Assembly: GCF_000091305.1 (NCBI RefSeq)
Contig: NC_013929.1
Span: 3,782,001-3,846,000, forward strand
Length of the DNA: 64,000 nt
Direction of reading: 5' to 3'
Source of the DNA: Streptomyces scabiei 87.22
Lineage (GTDB): Bacteria > Actinomycetota > Actinomycetes > Streptomycetales > Streptomycetaceae
Shown here: positions 34,466 through 42,444 of the stretch, in pieces
Layout of the letters: every line of letters begins with the position of its first letter
Position numbering within the stretch: position 1 is the first letter of the stretch
Notes under the pieces: generated by a model
The model's input: the letters and a program-made list of their open reading frames with translations, nothing else
The model's database searches: none
What the model was told of the DNA's origin: nothing
Made by a program: the position numbers and the translations under genes

Positions 34466-36075
34466 TGGGGGGCTGCCTCCAGGGCCGCGCCCGCTTCGCC
34501 GTCCACGGTCCAGCCTGCGTCGAAGCCGGGGAAGAAGAGCGGGACGGTGGCCTGGACCTCGGCTCGCATGACGGTGCCGGCGGGGGCGCAGTCGATGGCG
34601 GTGTCGGACCAGGCGTTCGGGAGGTGCTGGGTGCCGGCGCTTTCGCAGGCGGCGGCCACGTCGCCGTCGATCGCGTAGGCGGCGGTGGCGGCTCGGGCGG
34701 CCTCGTCGGCGGCGTTGCCGGCGAGGGTGTAGGTGTAGCCGTAGAGGGCGGCCTGCCAGAGGATCGTCATGGTGACCAGGAGCAGGGGGAACATCCCGGC
34801 GAATTCGAGGGTCACCGAGCCGCGGTCGCCGCCCTTGCGGCGCAGGACCAGGGCGCGGTCGGAGGTGGACCTGCGGCGGCGGCCGCCGTGACCGTGTTCC
34901 GGGGCGGCGACCAGTTCGAGTTCTCCGGCGAGGGCCCAGAGGGCCTGTTTGACGGTCGAGCGGGCGTCGAGGTCCTGGAGGCGGCCCGCGTCGACGACGG
35001 ACTGGAGTTCCTTGAACGCGGCCGGCACGGCGGCGCGGGCCACCTTCGTGCCGGTGACCTTCTCGACCAGGGAGGGCTGGATCTCCGTGGCGCGGGACAG
35101 GCGGTTGACGACCGTCAGGGTCTCCTCCGCCTTGCGGATCTGGAGGCGGTCCCAGAGGCGGACCATGCGTTTGGCGGCGCGGACCGCGATCACGTCCGGG
35201 GTGACCAGCAGGAGGGCGTGGTCGGCCATCTCCACGGCCGCCGCCGTGGCCGCGGTCATCTGCGAACCACAGTCGACGATCACCACGTCGTGCCGGGAGC
35301 GGAGGGTGGCCACCACCTGGCGGGCCACCCGGTCCGTGACCTCCTCGCCGCGCTCGCCCTCGGCGGGGGCGAGGAGGAGGGCGATGCCGGTGTCGTGGGC
35401 GTAGACCGCCTCCTGCAGGACGCGGGGGTTGAGGTCCGTGATGCCGGCCAGGTCGGCGACCGAGCGGCGGAACTGGACGTCCAGGTACGAGGCCACGTCC
35501 CCCGACTGGAGGTCGAGGTCGAGGAGGGCGACCGTACGGCCGGACGCGCGGGCGGCGAGCGCGAGCTGGACGGCGGTGACCGTGGCGCCGACTCCGCCCT
35601 TGGCGCCGCTGACCGTGACGACGGTGCCGCCGGGGCCGGTGTACAGCTCCGGCGCGGGGCTGCCGAGGTGCCGGCGCATACCGGCCGACCAGGCTGCGGC
35701 GGCCTGGACGCGCTCGGCCAGGGACTCGTAGGCGAGGGGCAGGTTGACGATGCCGCGGGCCCCGGAGTCCATGGCGGCGGTGAGGACGCCGGTGCTGGTG
35801 TCGGAGGTGACGAGGACGACGCCGACGGCCGGGAAGCGCAGGACGAGATCGCGGACCAGGTCCAACGCCGGTACGGGGCCGATGCGTTCGTGGACGATCA
35901 CCACTTCGGGGAGTTCGTCCAGCGAGTCGGCGGCCAGCCGCGCCAGGGTGTCCAGCAGGGCCGTGGAGTCGGACACGTGGGGTGCCGGTTCGGCGTCGGC
36001 CAGCTGGCCCAGCAGGGTGGTGAGGGCGCGGGCCGAGTCGAGGTCCCCGGCGGCGGGGAGGATGCGGATGGTCAT
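34462..36075 (-). CDS. TadZ/CpaE-type ATPase fused to a TadE-like domain
   Basis: 537 aa. Residues 1-130 are a receiver-like domain of the CpaE/TadZ kind (MTIRILPAAGDLDSARALTTLL). A MinD/ParA-type ATPase follows, with deviant Walker A SGAKGGVGATVTAVQLA (Ala-Thr where Lys-Thr is usual), LLDLDLQSGDVASYL, and VVIVDCGSQM. From about 415, after an Arg-rich linker, comes a TadE domain: RGSVTLEFAGMFPLLLVTMTILWQAALYGYTYTLAGNAADEAARAA. Thus pilus localisation factor and pseudopilin are joined in one chain. ATG 36075 (MTIRILP) starts the conserved part. Confidence 0.88.
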   Translation of the reverse strand: MTIRILPAAGDLDSARALTTLLGQLADAEPAPHVSDSTALLDTLARLAADSLDELPEVVIVHERIGPVPALDLVRDLVLRFPAVGVVLVTSDTSTGVLTAAMDSGARGIVNLPLAYESLAERVQAAAAWSAGMRRHLGSPAPELYTGPGGTVVTVSGAKGGVGATVTAVQLALAARASGRTVALLDLDLQSGDVASYLDVQFRRSVADLAGITDLNPRVLQEAVYAHDTGIALLLAPAEGERGEEVTDRVARQVVATLRSRHDVVIVDCGSQMTAATAAAVEMADHALLLVTPDVIAVRAAKRMVRLWDRLQIRKAEETLTVVNRLSRATEIQPSLVEKVTGTKVARAAVPAAFKELQSVVDAGRLQDLDARSTVKQALWALAGELELVAAPEHGHGGRRRRSTSDRALVLRRKGGDRGSVTLEFAGMFPLLLVTMTILWQAALYGYTYTLAGNAADEAARAATAAYAIDGDVAAACESAGTQHLPNAWSDTAIDCAPAGTVMRAEVQATVPLFFPGFDAGWTVDGEAGAALEAAPQ

Positions 36076-36241
36076 CGGCGGATCCCCGTTCCGTTCGCGG
36101 ACGTGCGGGGCCCGGCCGCCCCGCACCGGCAGGGTGCGCTCGTTCGCCGTGCCCCCGGGAGCATGCCCACCCTCGGCACTCGCACCCTCGTTCGAGGCGT
36201 CACCGTGCGGACGTTCCGGACCGACCTCATCGCGGGGCCTC

Positions 36242-36958
36242 CTACTTGTCCTCGTCGAGGGTGTACGAACGGTCGTCCGGTACGACGACGGTGGCCTCGC
36301 CGCCCCCGACGAGGGCGAGCCGCACGTGCTCGGCGAACGACTCGGCGAACGCGACGCGCTGGGCGTCGGCGGTGTCGAGCGCGAAGGTGATCGGGACGGC
36401 CTCGGTGGCCGTGCGCCGGCGGTCGCTGCTGGACTGGCCGGACTCCAGGGGAGTCAGCTTGCCGACGTCGATGACCCGGGCGTCGGTGACCATCAGCTTG
36501 GACGTGTCCTTCTTGGAGTCGCTGTCCTTCTCCTCGAAGGTGGCGTAGATGTTGACCCGCGACCCCGGGTTGATCTTCCCGGCCACACCGGTGGAGGCGT
36601 CGATCAGGATCGCGATCTCCTGCTGTCCGGCTTCGAGTTCGGGCCGGTCGACGATCATGTCGGACTGGAGCAGGGAGCCCTTGCGCAGCTGGTTGACGGC
36701 GATCTTGCCGCGGATCTCGGAGAGATCGGTGACGGCGGTGCCGGACAGCCACCGCTCGGGCATCGAGATCCTCTCGAACTGGTCCGCCGTCAGCTCCTTG
36801 TAGGGCGCGATGTCGCCCTTGAGCCGGTACGCGGTCACCTCGGGCCCGACCTTGGCGTTCACGTCACGGATCACCGAGAGCACCCCGGCGAAGGCGGCCA
36901 GGGCGCACAGGGCCGAGAGGACCAGCAGGACGACGCCGCGGCGCTGGCGTGAGTTCAC
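36242..36958 (-). CDS. cpaB: Flp pilus assembly protein CpaB/RcpC (SAF domain)
   Basis: 238 aa. N-terminal TM (GVVLLVLSALCALAAFAGVLSVI), then a SAF domain (YKELTADQFERISMPERWL...AVTDLSEIRGKIAVNQLRKGSLLQSDMI) and an RcpC domain (AGQQEIAILIDASTGVAGKINPGSRVNIYATFEE). In Gram-negative Tad systems CpaB supports the secretin; here, in a Gram-positive, it may meet the wall. GTG 36958 has GAGGTGAG upstream. 166 bases separate it from the next gene. Confidence 0.92.
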   Translation of the reverse strand: MNSRQRRGVVLLVLSALCALAAFAGVLSVIRDVNAKVGPEVTAYRLKGDIAPYKELTADQFERISMPERWLSGTAVTDLSEIRGKIAVNQLRKGSLLQSDMIVDRPELEAGQQEIAILIDASTGVAGKINPGSRVNIYATFEEKDSDSKKDTSKLMVTDARVIDVGKLTPLESGQSSSDRRRTATEAVPITFALDTADAQRVAFAESFAEHVRLALVGGGEATVVVPDDRSYTLDEDK

Positions 36959-37046
36959 TACTTCTCACCTCGTGGGGATGTGCCGGGCAGTCGAGCGGGC
37001 CTGCCGTCTGCGCCTGCTCGCGGGCTGTGGAGTTGTCGTACGGCTG

Positions 37047-37958
37047 TCATGCGGCCCCTCGGGGAAGGGCCGTGCGAGCCTCGTCGGCGGGGGGTTCCGG
37101 CTCCCGTAACGGGGCCGCGCAGAACCCGCAGCGGTCGCCGATGAGTTCGAGGCCGCACCAGTGGCACGTCTCGCGGCGTACGGACGACACGAGCTGGTAG
37201 AGCACGGAGACGTCCGAGAGCCCGGCGGCGAACTCGACGAGCTTGCCGGTGCCCCACCAGCGCACGGACTCCTCGGGCAGCGGCACCGGCAGGGATCCCT
37301 GGACCTGCCACTGCGGGGCGAGCGTCGCGGTGACCCAGTCGGACGGCGGCTGCGGCCCCTGCGCCACGAGCAGCCGGGTGCCGAACTCGGGCCCGGCGAG
37401 GGGCTCCTGACCGGCGGCGTCGAGCCGGACGAGCTGGGGCCTGGGGTTGGCGAGGACGGCGAACCGGGCGCCCGGCAGCCAGGACTTGGCGTGCGACTTC
37501 AGCGAGACCGGCACCCGGTCCAGCTTGGCGACCGAGCCGAGGAGGGCACCGGAGTAGATGTAGTGCGCGAGGAGGCGTACGGAGGAGGCGAGCACTCCCG
37601 GGCTGAAGTCGCACGCGGAGAGCTGCCGCAGCTGCTGGGCGAGCAGGGCGAGGCCGAGCGGGGGCAGGTCCACGCCGAGCAGGGCGATGCGGTCGCTCTC
37701 CAGCACGGAACGGACCGTGTGCAGCCGCCGGGTGAGGGCGGACGGGCCGGAGGCCGAGTGCAGGGCGATGACATAGCCGTGCTGCTCGATCAGCGCGTGC
37801 ATGCCGACCAGGGAGGCTTCGAGGGTCTCCTGCGGCTGGACGGCCGCGGGCGGGGTCTGCCGGTCGAGCGGCGGGAGCACCAGGCCGGAACTGGTGACGG
37901 CTATCGCGGTCGGCACGCTGCACACCACCCCGTTCGCTGGGGCGGGGTGGTCGCCCAC
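37047..37958 (-). CDS. Conserved hypothetical protein with C-terminal zinc ribbon
   Basis: 303 aa, no membrane segment. The body has no family I recognise (ETLEASLVGMHALIEQHGYVIALHSASGPSALTRRLHTVRSVLESDRIALLGVDLPPLGLALLAQQLRQLS...). Near the end CHWCGLELIGDRCGFC forms a CxxC-x7-CxxC zinc ribbon. It is the first gene of the minus-strand run that continues into cpaB, 88 bases on, so it may be part of the Tad operon. GTG 37958 with GAGGCG upstream. Confidence 0.8.
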   Translation of the reverse strand: MGDHPAPANGVVCSVPTAIAVTSSGLVLPPLDRQTPPAAVQPQETLEASLVGMHALIEQHGYVIALHSASGPSALTRRLHTVRSVLESDRIALLGVDLPPLGLALLAQQLRQLSACDFSPGVLASSVRLLAHYIYSGALLGSVAKLDRVPVSLKSHAKSWLPGARFAVLANPRPQLVRLDAAGQEPLAGPEFGTRLLVAQGPQPPSDWVTATLAPQWQVQGSLPVPLPEESVRWWGTGKLVEFAAGLSDVSVLYQLVSSVRRETCHWCGLELIGDRCGFCAAPLREPEPPADEARTALPRGAA

Positions 37959-38189
37959 CGCCTCAGCTGGCCCCTGTGAGCAACGGCGTTCCGCCCGCCG
38001 TCCCTCCTGCGTCCTCTTGCATCAGCACCATATCCACGGCATGGCCAGATCAACACCGGATCTTCTTGATCAACTCACCGAAGGTACGGGCCGTATCCAC
38101 ACAGAGTGAGACGCATATGCCTCAACTCGGCAGGGGGTGGCGGCGGTTGAGACCCCTCGTACGGGTGAACGGCGTCCGCGCGGGGAGTA

Positions 38190-38216
38190 TTGACAACTCT
38201 ATTGGTCTGGACCAGC
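38190..38216 (+). promoter_or_regulatory. DasR-type operator (dre) over the chitinase promoter
   Basis: TTGACA at 38190-38195 is a perfect -35. The palindrome ATTGGTCTGGACCAGC at 38201-38216 matches the dre consensus ACTGGTCTAGACCAGT at all but four positions and lies in the spacer/-10. DasR is the N-acetylglucosamine-responsive GntR repressor of chitinolysis in Streptomyces, which fits the gene downstream. Confidence 0.85.
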
Positions 38217-38252
38217 GTACCGAGCATGTTCAGACACGGAAGACGCATACCC

Positions 38253-39962
38253 ATGCGGACGCGAGCGCGGGGGCGGACACGCCTACGGCCGGGAGCCGTC
38301 ACCACGGCCCTCGTCACCACCCTCGCCCTCGGTCTCTCGCTCGTCGGCGCCGGACAGGCGTCCGCCGCCGACATCAACAACGTCAGGAACGCCGGATTCG
38401 AGTCGGGGCTCAGCGACTGGAACTGTTCGGCGGACAGCGGCGCCACCGCCTCCTCCCCCGTGCACGGGGGCTCGTCCGCGCTGCGGGCGGCCCCGGCCGG
38501 GCAGGACAACGCCCGGTGCACCCAGTCCGTGGCCGTGCGGCCCGGCTCGACGTACACGCTCAGCGCCTGGGTGCGCGGCGGGTACGCCTACCTGGGCGCG
38601 ACCGGCACCGGTACGACCGACGTCTCGACGTGGACACCGGACTCGGCGGCCTGGAGACAGCTGTCGACGACCTTCACCACGGGCGCCTCGACGACCTCGG
38701 TGACGGTCTACACGCACGGCTGGTACGGGCAGGCCGCGTACCTCGCCGACGACGTGTCCCTCTTCGGCCCCGACGGCGGCGGGGGCGGCGACCAGCCGCC
38801 CACCGTCCCGTCGGTCCCGGCCGGGGTGACGGTGTCGGGCTCGACGTCCTCCTCGGTGTCCCTGACCTGGAACGCGGTCGCGGGCGCCACGGGCTACAAC
38901 GTCTACCGGGGCAGCACGAAGGTGCAGTCGGCCGAGGGCACTTCGGCGACGGTGACGGGGCTCGCGGCCTCCACCTCGTACACCTTCCAGGTGACGGCGG
39001 CGAACTCGGCCGGTGAGTCGGCGCGTTCGGCGACCGTGACCGGGACGACGACGGCGACCCCCGGCGGTGGCACGGGTGTTCCGAAGCACGCCGTGACCGG
39101 GTACTGGCAGAACTTCGACAACGGGGCCGCCGTCCAGAAGCTGTCGGACGTGCAGGCGGGATACGACATCATCGCCGTGGCCTTCGCGGACGCCACCGCC
39201 ACGCCGGGGGCGGTGACCTTCGCCCTGGACTCGGCCGGGCTCGGCGGCTACACCGTCGACCGGTTCAAGGCGGACGTCCGGGCCAAGCAGGCGGCTGGCA
39301 AGAAGGTCGTCGTGTCGGTCGGCGGTGAGCGCGGCACGGTGGCGGTGAACGACTCCGCCTCCGCGACGAACTTCGCGAACTCGGTGTACGAGCTGATGGG
39401 GACGTACGGCTTCGACGGCGTCGACATCGACCTGGAGAACGGGCTGAACGCGACCTGGATGACCCAGGCGCTGCGCTCACTGTCCGCGAAGGCGGGCCCG
39501 TCGCTGGTCATCACGATGGCGCCGCAGACCATCGACATGCAGTCGACGTCGAACGCGTACTTCAGGACCGCGCTGAACATCAAGGACATCCTGACCGTCG
39601 TCAACATGCAGTACTACAACAGCGGTTCCATGCTGGGCTGCGACGGCAAGGTCTACAGCCAGGGGTCGGTGGACTTCCTCACCGCCCTCGCCTGCATCCA
39701 GCTGGAGAACGGTCTCGCGCCCTCGCAGGTGGGGCTCGGGCTGCCGGCCTCGACGCGGGGCGCGGGCAGCGGGTACGTGGCTCCGGCCGTGGTGAACGAC
39801 GCCCTCGACTGTCTGACCCGCGCCACGCACTGCGGCTCCTTCAGGCCGCCGCGGACGTACCCCGATCTGCGGGGCGCGATGACCTGGTCGACCAACTGGG
39901 ACGCCACGGCGGGCAACGCCTGGTCGAACGCGGTGGCTCCGCACGTGCACGGGCTGCCGTAG
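38253..39962 (+). CDS. Secreted GH18 chitinase with carbohydrate-binding and FnIII modules
   Basis: 569 aa. Signal peptide ending ...GAGQASA|ADINN. Residues 40-175 are a CBM-like beta module (NNVRNAGFESGLSDWNCSADSG...STYTLSAWVRGGYAYLG), then a linker, a fibronectin III domain (PSVPAGVTVSGSTSSSVSLTWNAVAGATGYNVYRG), and a GH18 domain from about 280. The catalytic motif DGVDIDLE is at 388-395, the Glu being the acid. It degrades chitin outside the cell. Start ATG 38253 has GGAAG upstream; ATG 38226 is an alternative. The dre operator predicts induction by N-acetylglucosamine-derived signals. Confidence 0.94.
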   Translation: MRTRARGRTRLRPGAVTTALVTTLALGLSLVGAGQASAADINNVRNAGFESGLSDWNCSADSGATASSPVHGGSSALRAAPAGQDNARCTQSVAVRPGSTYTLSAWVRGGYAYLGATGTGTTDVSTWTPDSAAWRQLSTTFTTGASTTSVTVYTHGWYGQAAYLADDVSLFGPDGGGGGDQPPTVPSVPAGVTVSGSTSSSVSLTWNAVAGATGYNVYRGSTKVQSAEGTSATVTGLAASTSYTFQVTAANSAGESARSATVTGTTTATPGGGTGVPKHAVTGYWQNFDNGAAVQKLSDVQAGYDIIAVAFADATATPGAVTFALDSAGLGGYTVDRFKADVRAKQAAGKKVVVSVGGERGTVAVNDSASATNFANSVYELMGTYGFDGVDIDLENGLNATWMTQALRSLSAKAGPSLVITMAPQTIDMQSTSNAYFRTALNIKDILTVVNMQYYNSGSMLGCDGKVYSQGSVDFLTALACIQLENGLAPSQVGLGLPASTRGAGSGYVAPAVVNDALDCLTRATHCGSFRPPRTYPDLRGAMTWSTNWDATAGNAWSNAVAPHVHGLP

Positions 39963-39971
39963 GCCGCACGG

Positions 39972-40004
39972 GGTGACCCGCGCCCGGTTGTGGCGCGGGT
40001 CACC
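39972..40004. terminator. Terminator after chitinase
   Basis: Perfect 13-bp stem (GGTGACCCGCGCC / GGCGCGGGTCACC) with a 7-base loop, nine bases after the stop. Confidence 0.88.
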
Positions 40005-40062
40005 GGAACCTCTCCCGCCTCACGGAGAGACAGGGGTGTGAGGTGGGAGAGGTGCATACGAG

Positions 40063-40779
40063 ATGAGTGACCCCGAGCGGGCAGGGGCCGAGGCGGAGAC
40101 CTCGGTCCGGGCACGGATCCGGGCGGGCGACCGGGAGACCTTCGCGGAGGTCTACGACGCGTACGCGCGGGCCGTCTACAACCATGCCTACCGGCTGACC
40201 GGCGACTGGTCGACGGCCGAGGAGGTGATGGCGGACACCTTCCTCGACGCCTGGCGCACCCGGCGGCGACTGGAGCCGGACGGCGGCTCGGTGAAGCCGT
40301 GGCTGCTGGGCATGGCGACCAACAAGGCCCGCAACGCCAACCGCGGTCTCGGCCGCCGGCTGGCGTTCCTGGCCCGCCGGCCGGCCCCGGCCCCGGTGCC
40401 CGACTTCGCCGACGAGACCGCCGGGCGACTGGACGACGCCCGCCGGCTCGCCGCCGTGCGCCAGGTGTACGGCCGGCTGCGGCGCGCGGAGCGGGAGGTG
40501 CTGGCGCTGTGCGTGTGGGCCGGCCTCGACTACGGACAGGCGGCCGAGGCGCTGGGCGTGCCCGTGGGGACCGTGCGGTCGCGGCTCTCGCGGGCCCGCG
40601 CGCGGCTGGCCCGTCTCACCGACGAGCGGCTGCGGGCGGAGCGCGCGGAGGACCCCGAAGACGCCGGGAAGGCCGGGAACGCCGCATGCACGGAACCGGG
40701 GCACGGTCGCGGAGAGGTACGGGGCGAGGCCGTGTTCACGGCCCGTCCGCTCAAGGAGATCCAGGAGGGAACCCGATGA
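40063..40779 (+). CDS. ECF-type RNA polymerase sigma factor
   Basis: 238 aa. Region 2 (FAEVYDAYARAVYNHAYRLTGDWSTAEEVMADTFLDAWRTRRR) and region 4 (LRRAEREVLALCVWAGLDYGQAAEALGVPVGTVRSRLSRARARL) are clear. A C-terminal tail of about 45 residues follows. The stop overlaps the start of the partner gene (ATGA), so they are coupled. The regulon is unknown; the partner is likely its membrane regulator. Confidence 0.93.
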   Translation: MSDPERAGAEAETSVRARIRAGDRETFAEVYDAYARAVYNHAYRLTGDWSTAEEVMADTFLDAWRTRRRLEPDGGSVKPWLLGMATNKARNANRGLGRRLAFLARRPAPAPVPDFADETAGRLDDARRLAAVRQVYGRLRRAEREVLALCVWAGLDYGQAAEALGVPVGTVRSRLSRARARLARLTDERLRAERAEDPEDAGKAGNAACTEPGHGRGEVRGEAVFTARPLKEIQEGTR

Positions 40780-41780
40780 ACGAGGTGCCGGCCCGGCTGC
40801 TGCCGACCCCGCCCGAACGGGACGTCCCGCCCGATCGCCTTGCTCACCACAAGGACCGTCTGATGCGACTCATCGACGACGACCGGGCCACGGCGCCCGC
40901 CGTTCCCGCCCCGCCGGCTCCCCGCTCCCGCCCGCGGCTGCCCCGCCCGGCGCTGTGGCTGCCTGCCGCCGCGCTGGCCCTGGCCGGGGCGCTGACCGCC
41001 GGTCTGGTCACGGCCACGGACTCCGGCGACGGTCCGCGGCGCTCCGACGGCGGGAGCGCCGTCGTCCTGCTCGACCGGATCGCCGACGTCGCCGCGCGGA
41101 CGGAGGTCGCGCCGGTCCGTGACGACCAGCTGGTCTACGTCAAGAGCCTGACGGGCGGGGCGGAGGCCGTGGAGGACGGCCCGTTCAAGCCGGGGAAGCT
41201 GCACCGGCGGGAGGTGTGGGTGTCGCAGGAACCGGGCCCGGTGAAGCAGCAGGCCCTGCACTACGAGGACGGTGTCTACTACCCGCTCCGGGAGCTGCTG
41301 CCGGCCGGGTCGCCCGGTGTCCCCGCCGGGATCGACCGCCCCACCTACCACTGGCTGGCCTCGCTGCCCACCGACCCCGACGACCTGCTGGCCGAGCTGT
41401 ACCGCCTGACCAGGACGTGGAAGGGCGAGGAGAAGGCGCAGGCCGTCTTCGACAGGATCGGCTCGCTGCTCGGCACGACGGTCATGCCGGCCAGAACCGC
41501 CGCCGCGTTCTACGAGGCCGCCGCGCGGATCCCCGGGGTGACCCGCACCGACGACGCGGTCGACCCCGCCGGACGCCACGGCCTCGGCATCCGCCGGGTC
41601 GACGCACGCGCCAAGTGGGCCACGGAGTGGGTCTTCGACCGGGACACCCTCGCGTTCCTCGGCGCACGCAGCCGGCTCACGGCGGACGGCCCGATGGGCG
41701 CCGAGGGCACGGTCCTGAGCGAGACCGCCGTCCTGGAGCGGGCCGTCGTCGACGACTACCGGGAGCGGCCGGGTTCGTAG
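40776..41780 (+). CDS. Membrane-anchored CU044_5270-type partner of the sigma factor
   Basis: 334 aa. Cytoplasmic N-terminus (about 55 residues, with LAHHKDRLMRLIDDD), a TM helix (ALWLPAAALALAGALTAGLVTA), then an extracellular domain with LLDRIADVAARTEVAPVRDDQLVYVKSLTG..., LLAELYRLTRTWKGEEKAQAVFDRIGSLLG. This matches the family found directly after ECF sigma genes in actinobacteria, thought to act as anti-sigma or sensor proteins. ATG 40776 overlaps the sigma stop and has AGGAGGGA upstream. Confidence 0.88.
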   Translation: MNEVPARLLPTPPERDVPPDRLAHHKDRLMRLIDDDRATAPAVPAPPAPRSRPRLPRPALWLPAAALALAGALTAGLVTATDSGDGPRRSDGGSAVVLLDRIADVAARTEVAPVRDDQLVYVKSLTGGAEAVEDGPFKPGKLHRREVWVSQEPGPVKQQALHYEDGVYYPLRELLPAGSPGVPAGIDRPTYHWLASLPTDPDDLLAELYRLTRTWKGEEKAQAVFDRIGSLLGTTVMPARTAAAFYEAAARIPGVTRTDDAVDPAGRHGLGIRRVDARAKWATEWVFDRDTLAFLGARSRLTADGPMGAEGTVLSETAVLERAVVDDYRERPGS

Positions 41781-41781
41781 G

Positions 41782-42309
41782 TCATCCCAGGGGGCGGTAG
41801 TGGCCGAGGACCTGGGCCAGGTGGGCGAACCACTGGTGGAGCCGTTCGCGCGGCCTGGCCTCGACCGAGCACTCGAAGAAGGTGCCGTCGACGTGGATCA
41901 CGGCCACCATGAGGGCCTTGCCGTTGCCGCTCGCCTTGTAGTGGACGCTGCGGATCTCGGGCCAGGGAAAGTCGACGGAGACGCCGTGGTCCTCGAAGGC
42001 GACACCGCCGCCGTCGACGACGACGGAGTTGTGCCGGTCGACGGCCATGAACTCCGGCCCCTGGAGCGGCACTTGGCCCGCGGGCTGCTGCTGGGGGTAG
42101 GGCTGCCCGTACTGCTGGGGCGGGTGCCCGTACGGCTGCTGCGGCGGGGCGTGGGGCTGGGGCGGGGGCGCGTACGGCTGTGGGGGGCCGGGCGGCGCGG
42201 CCGGGGGTGTGTACGGCGGAGGCGGGGGGCCGAAACCCGGCCGGTCCCCCGGCGGCGTCCACGGCTGTGCCGGCGCCGGCGGCCGGTGCCCCTGCTCGGG
42301 CTGCTCCAT
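41782..42309 (-). CDS. Pro/Gln-rich protein with C-terminal PH-like domain
   Basis: 175 aa. The first 90 residues are a Pro/Gln/Tyr-rich tail (PPPQPHAPPQQPYGHPPQQYGQPYPQQQ). The rest (FMAVDRHNSVVVDGGGVAFEDHGVSVDFPWPEIRSVHYKASGNGKALMVAVIHVDGTFFECSVEARPRERLHQWFAHLAQVL) looks like a small PH-type fold. A related fold, with similar FGWDEIGAIET wording, is in the protein at 46395-47183. ATG 42309 is chosen because GGGGGA lies upstream. Stops of this gene and the sigma partner are one base apart. Function unknown. Confidence 0.75.
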   Translation of the reverse strand: MEQPEQGHRPPAPAQPWTPPGDRPGFGPPPPPYTPPAAPPGPPQPYAPPPQPHAPPQQPYGHPPQQYGQPYPQQQPAGQVPLQGPEFMAVDRHNSVVVDGGGVAFEDHGVSVDFPWPEIRSVHYKASGNGKALMVAVIHVDGTFFECSVEARPRERLHQWFAHLAQVLGHYRPLG

Positions 42310-42444
42310 GGCTGTTCGTCCCCCTGCCCCGTGATGATGCTCGTACGGCACCGTATCCCTCATCCGTACGTGAAACATTCCCCGGGGGTCACCGCGTCGA
42401 GGTAGGGAGAAGCGGCGGGGAACAGGGCAGCCCTCGGCACGGCG

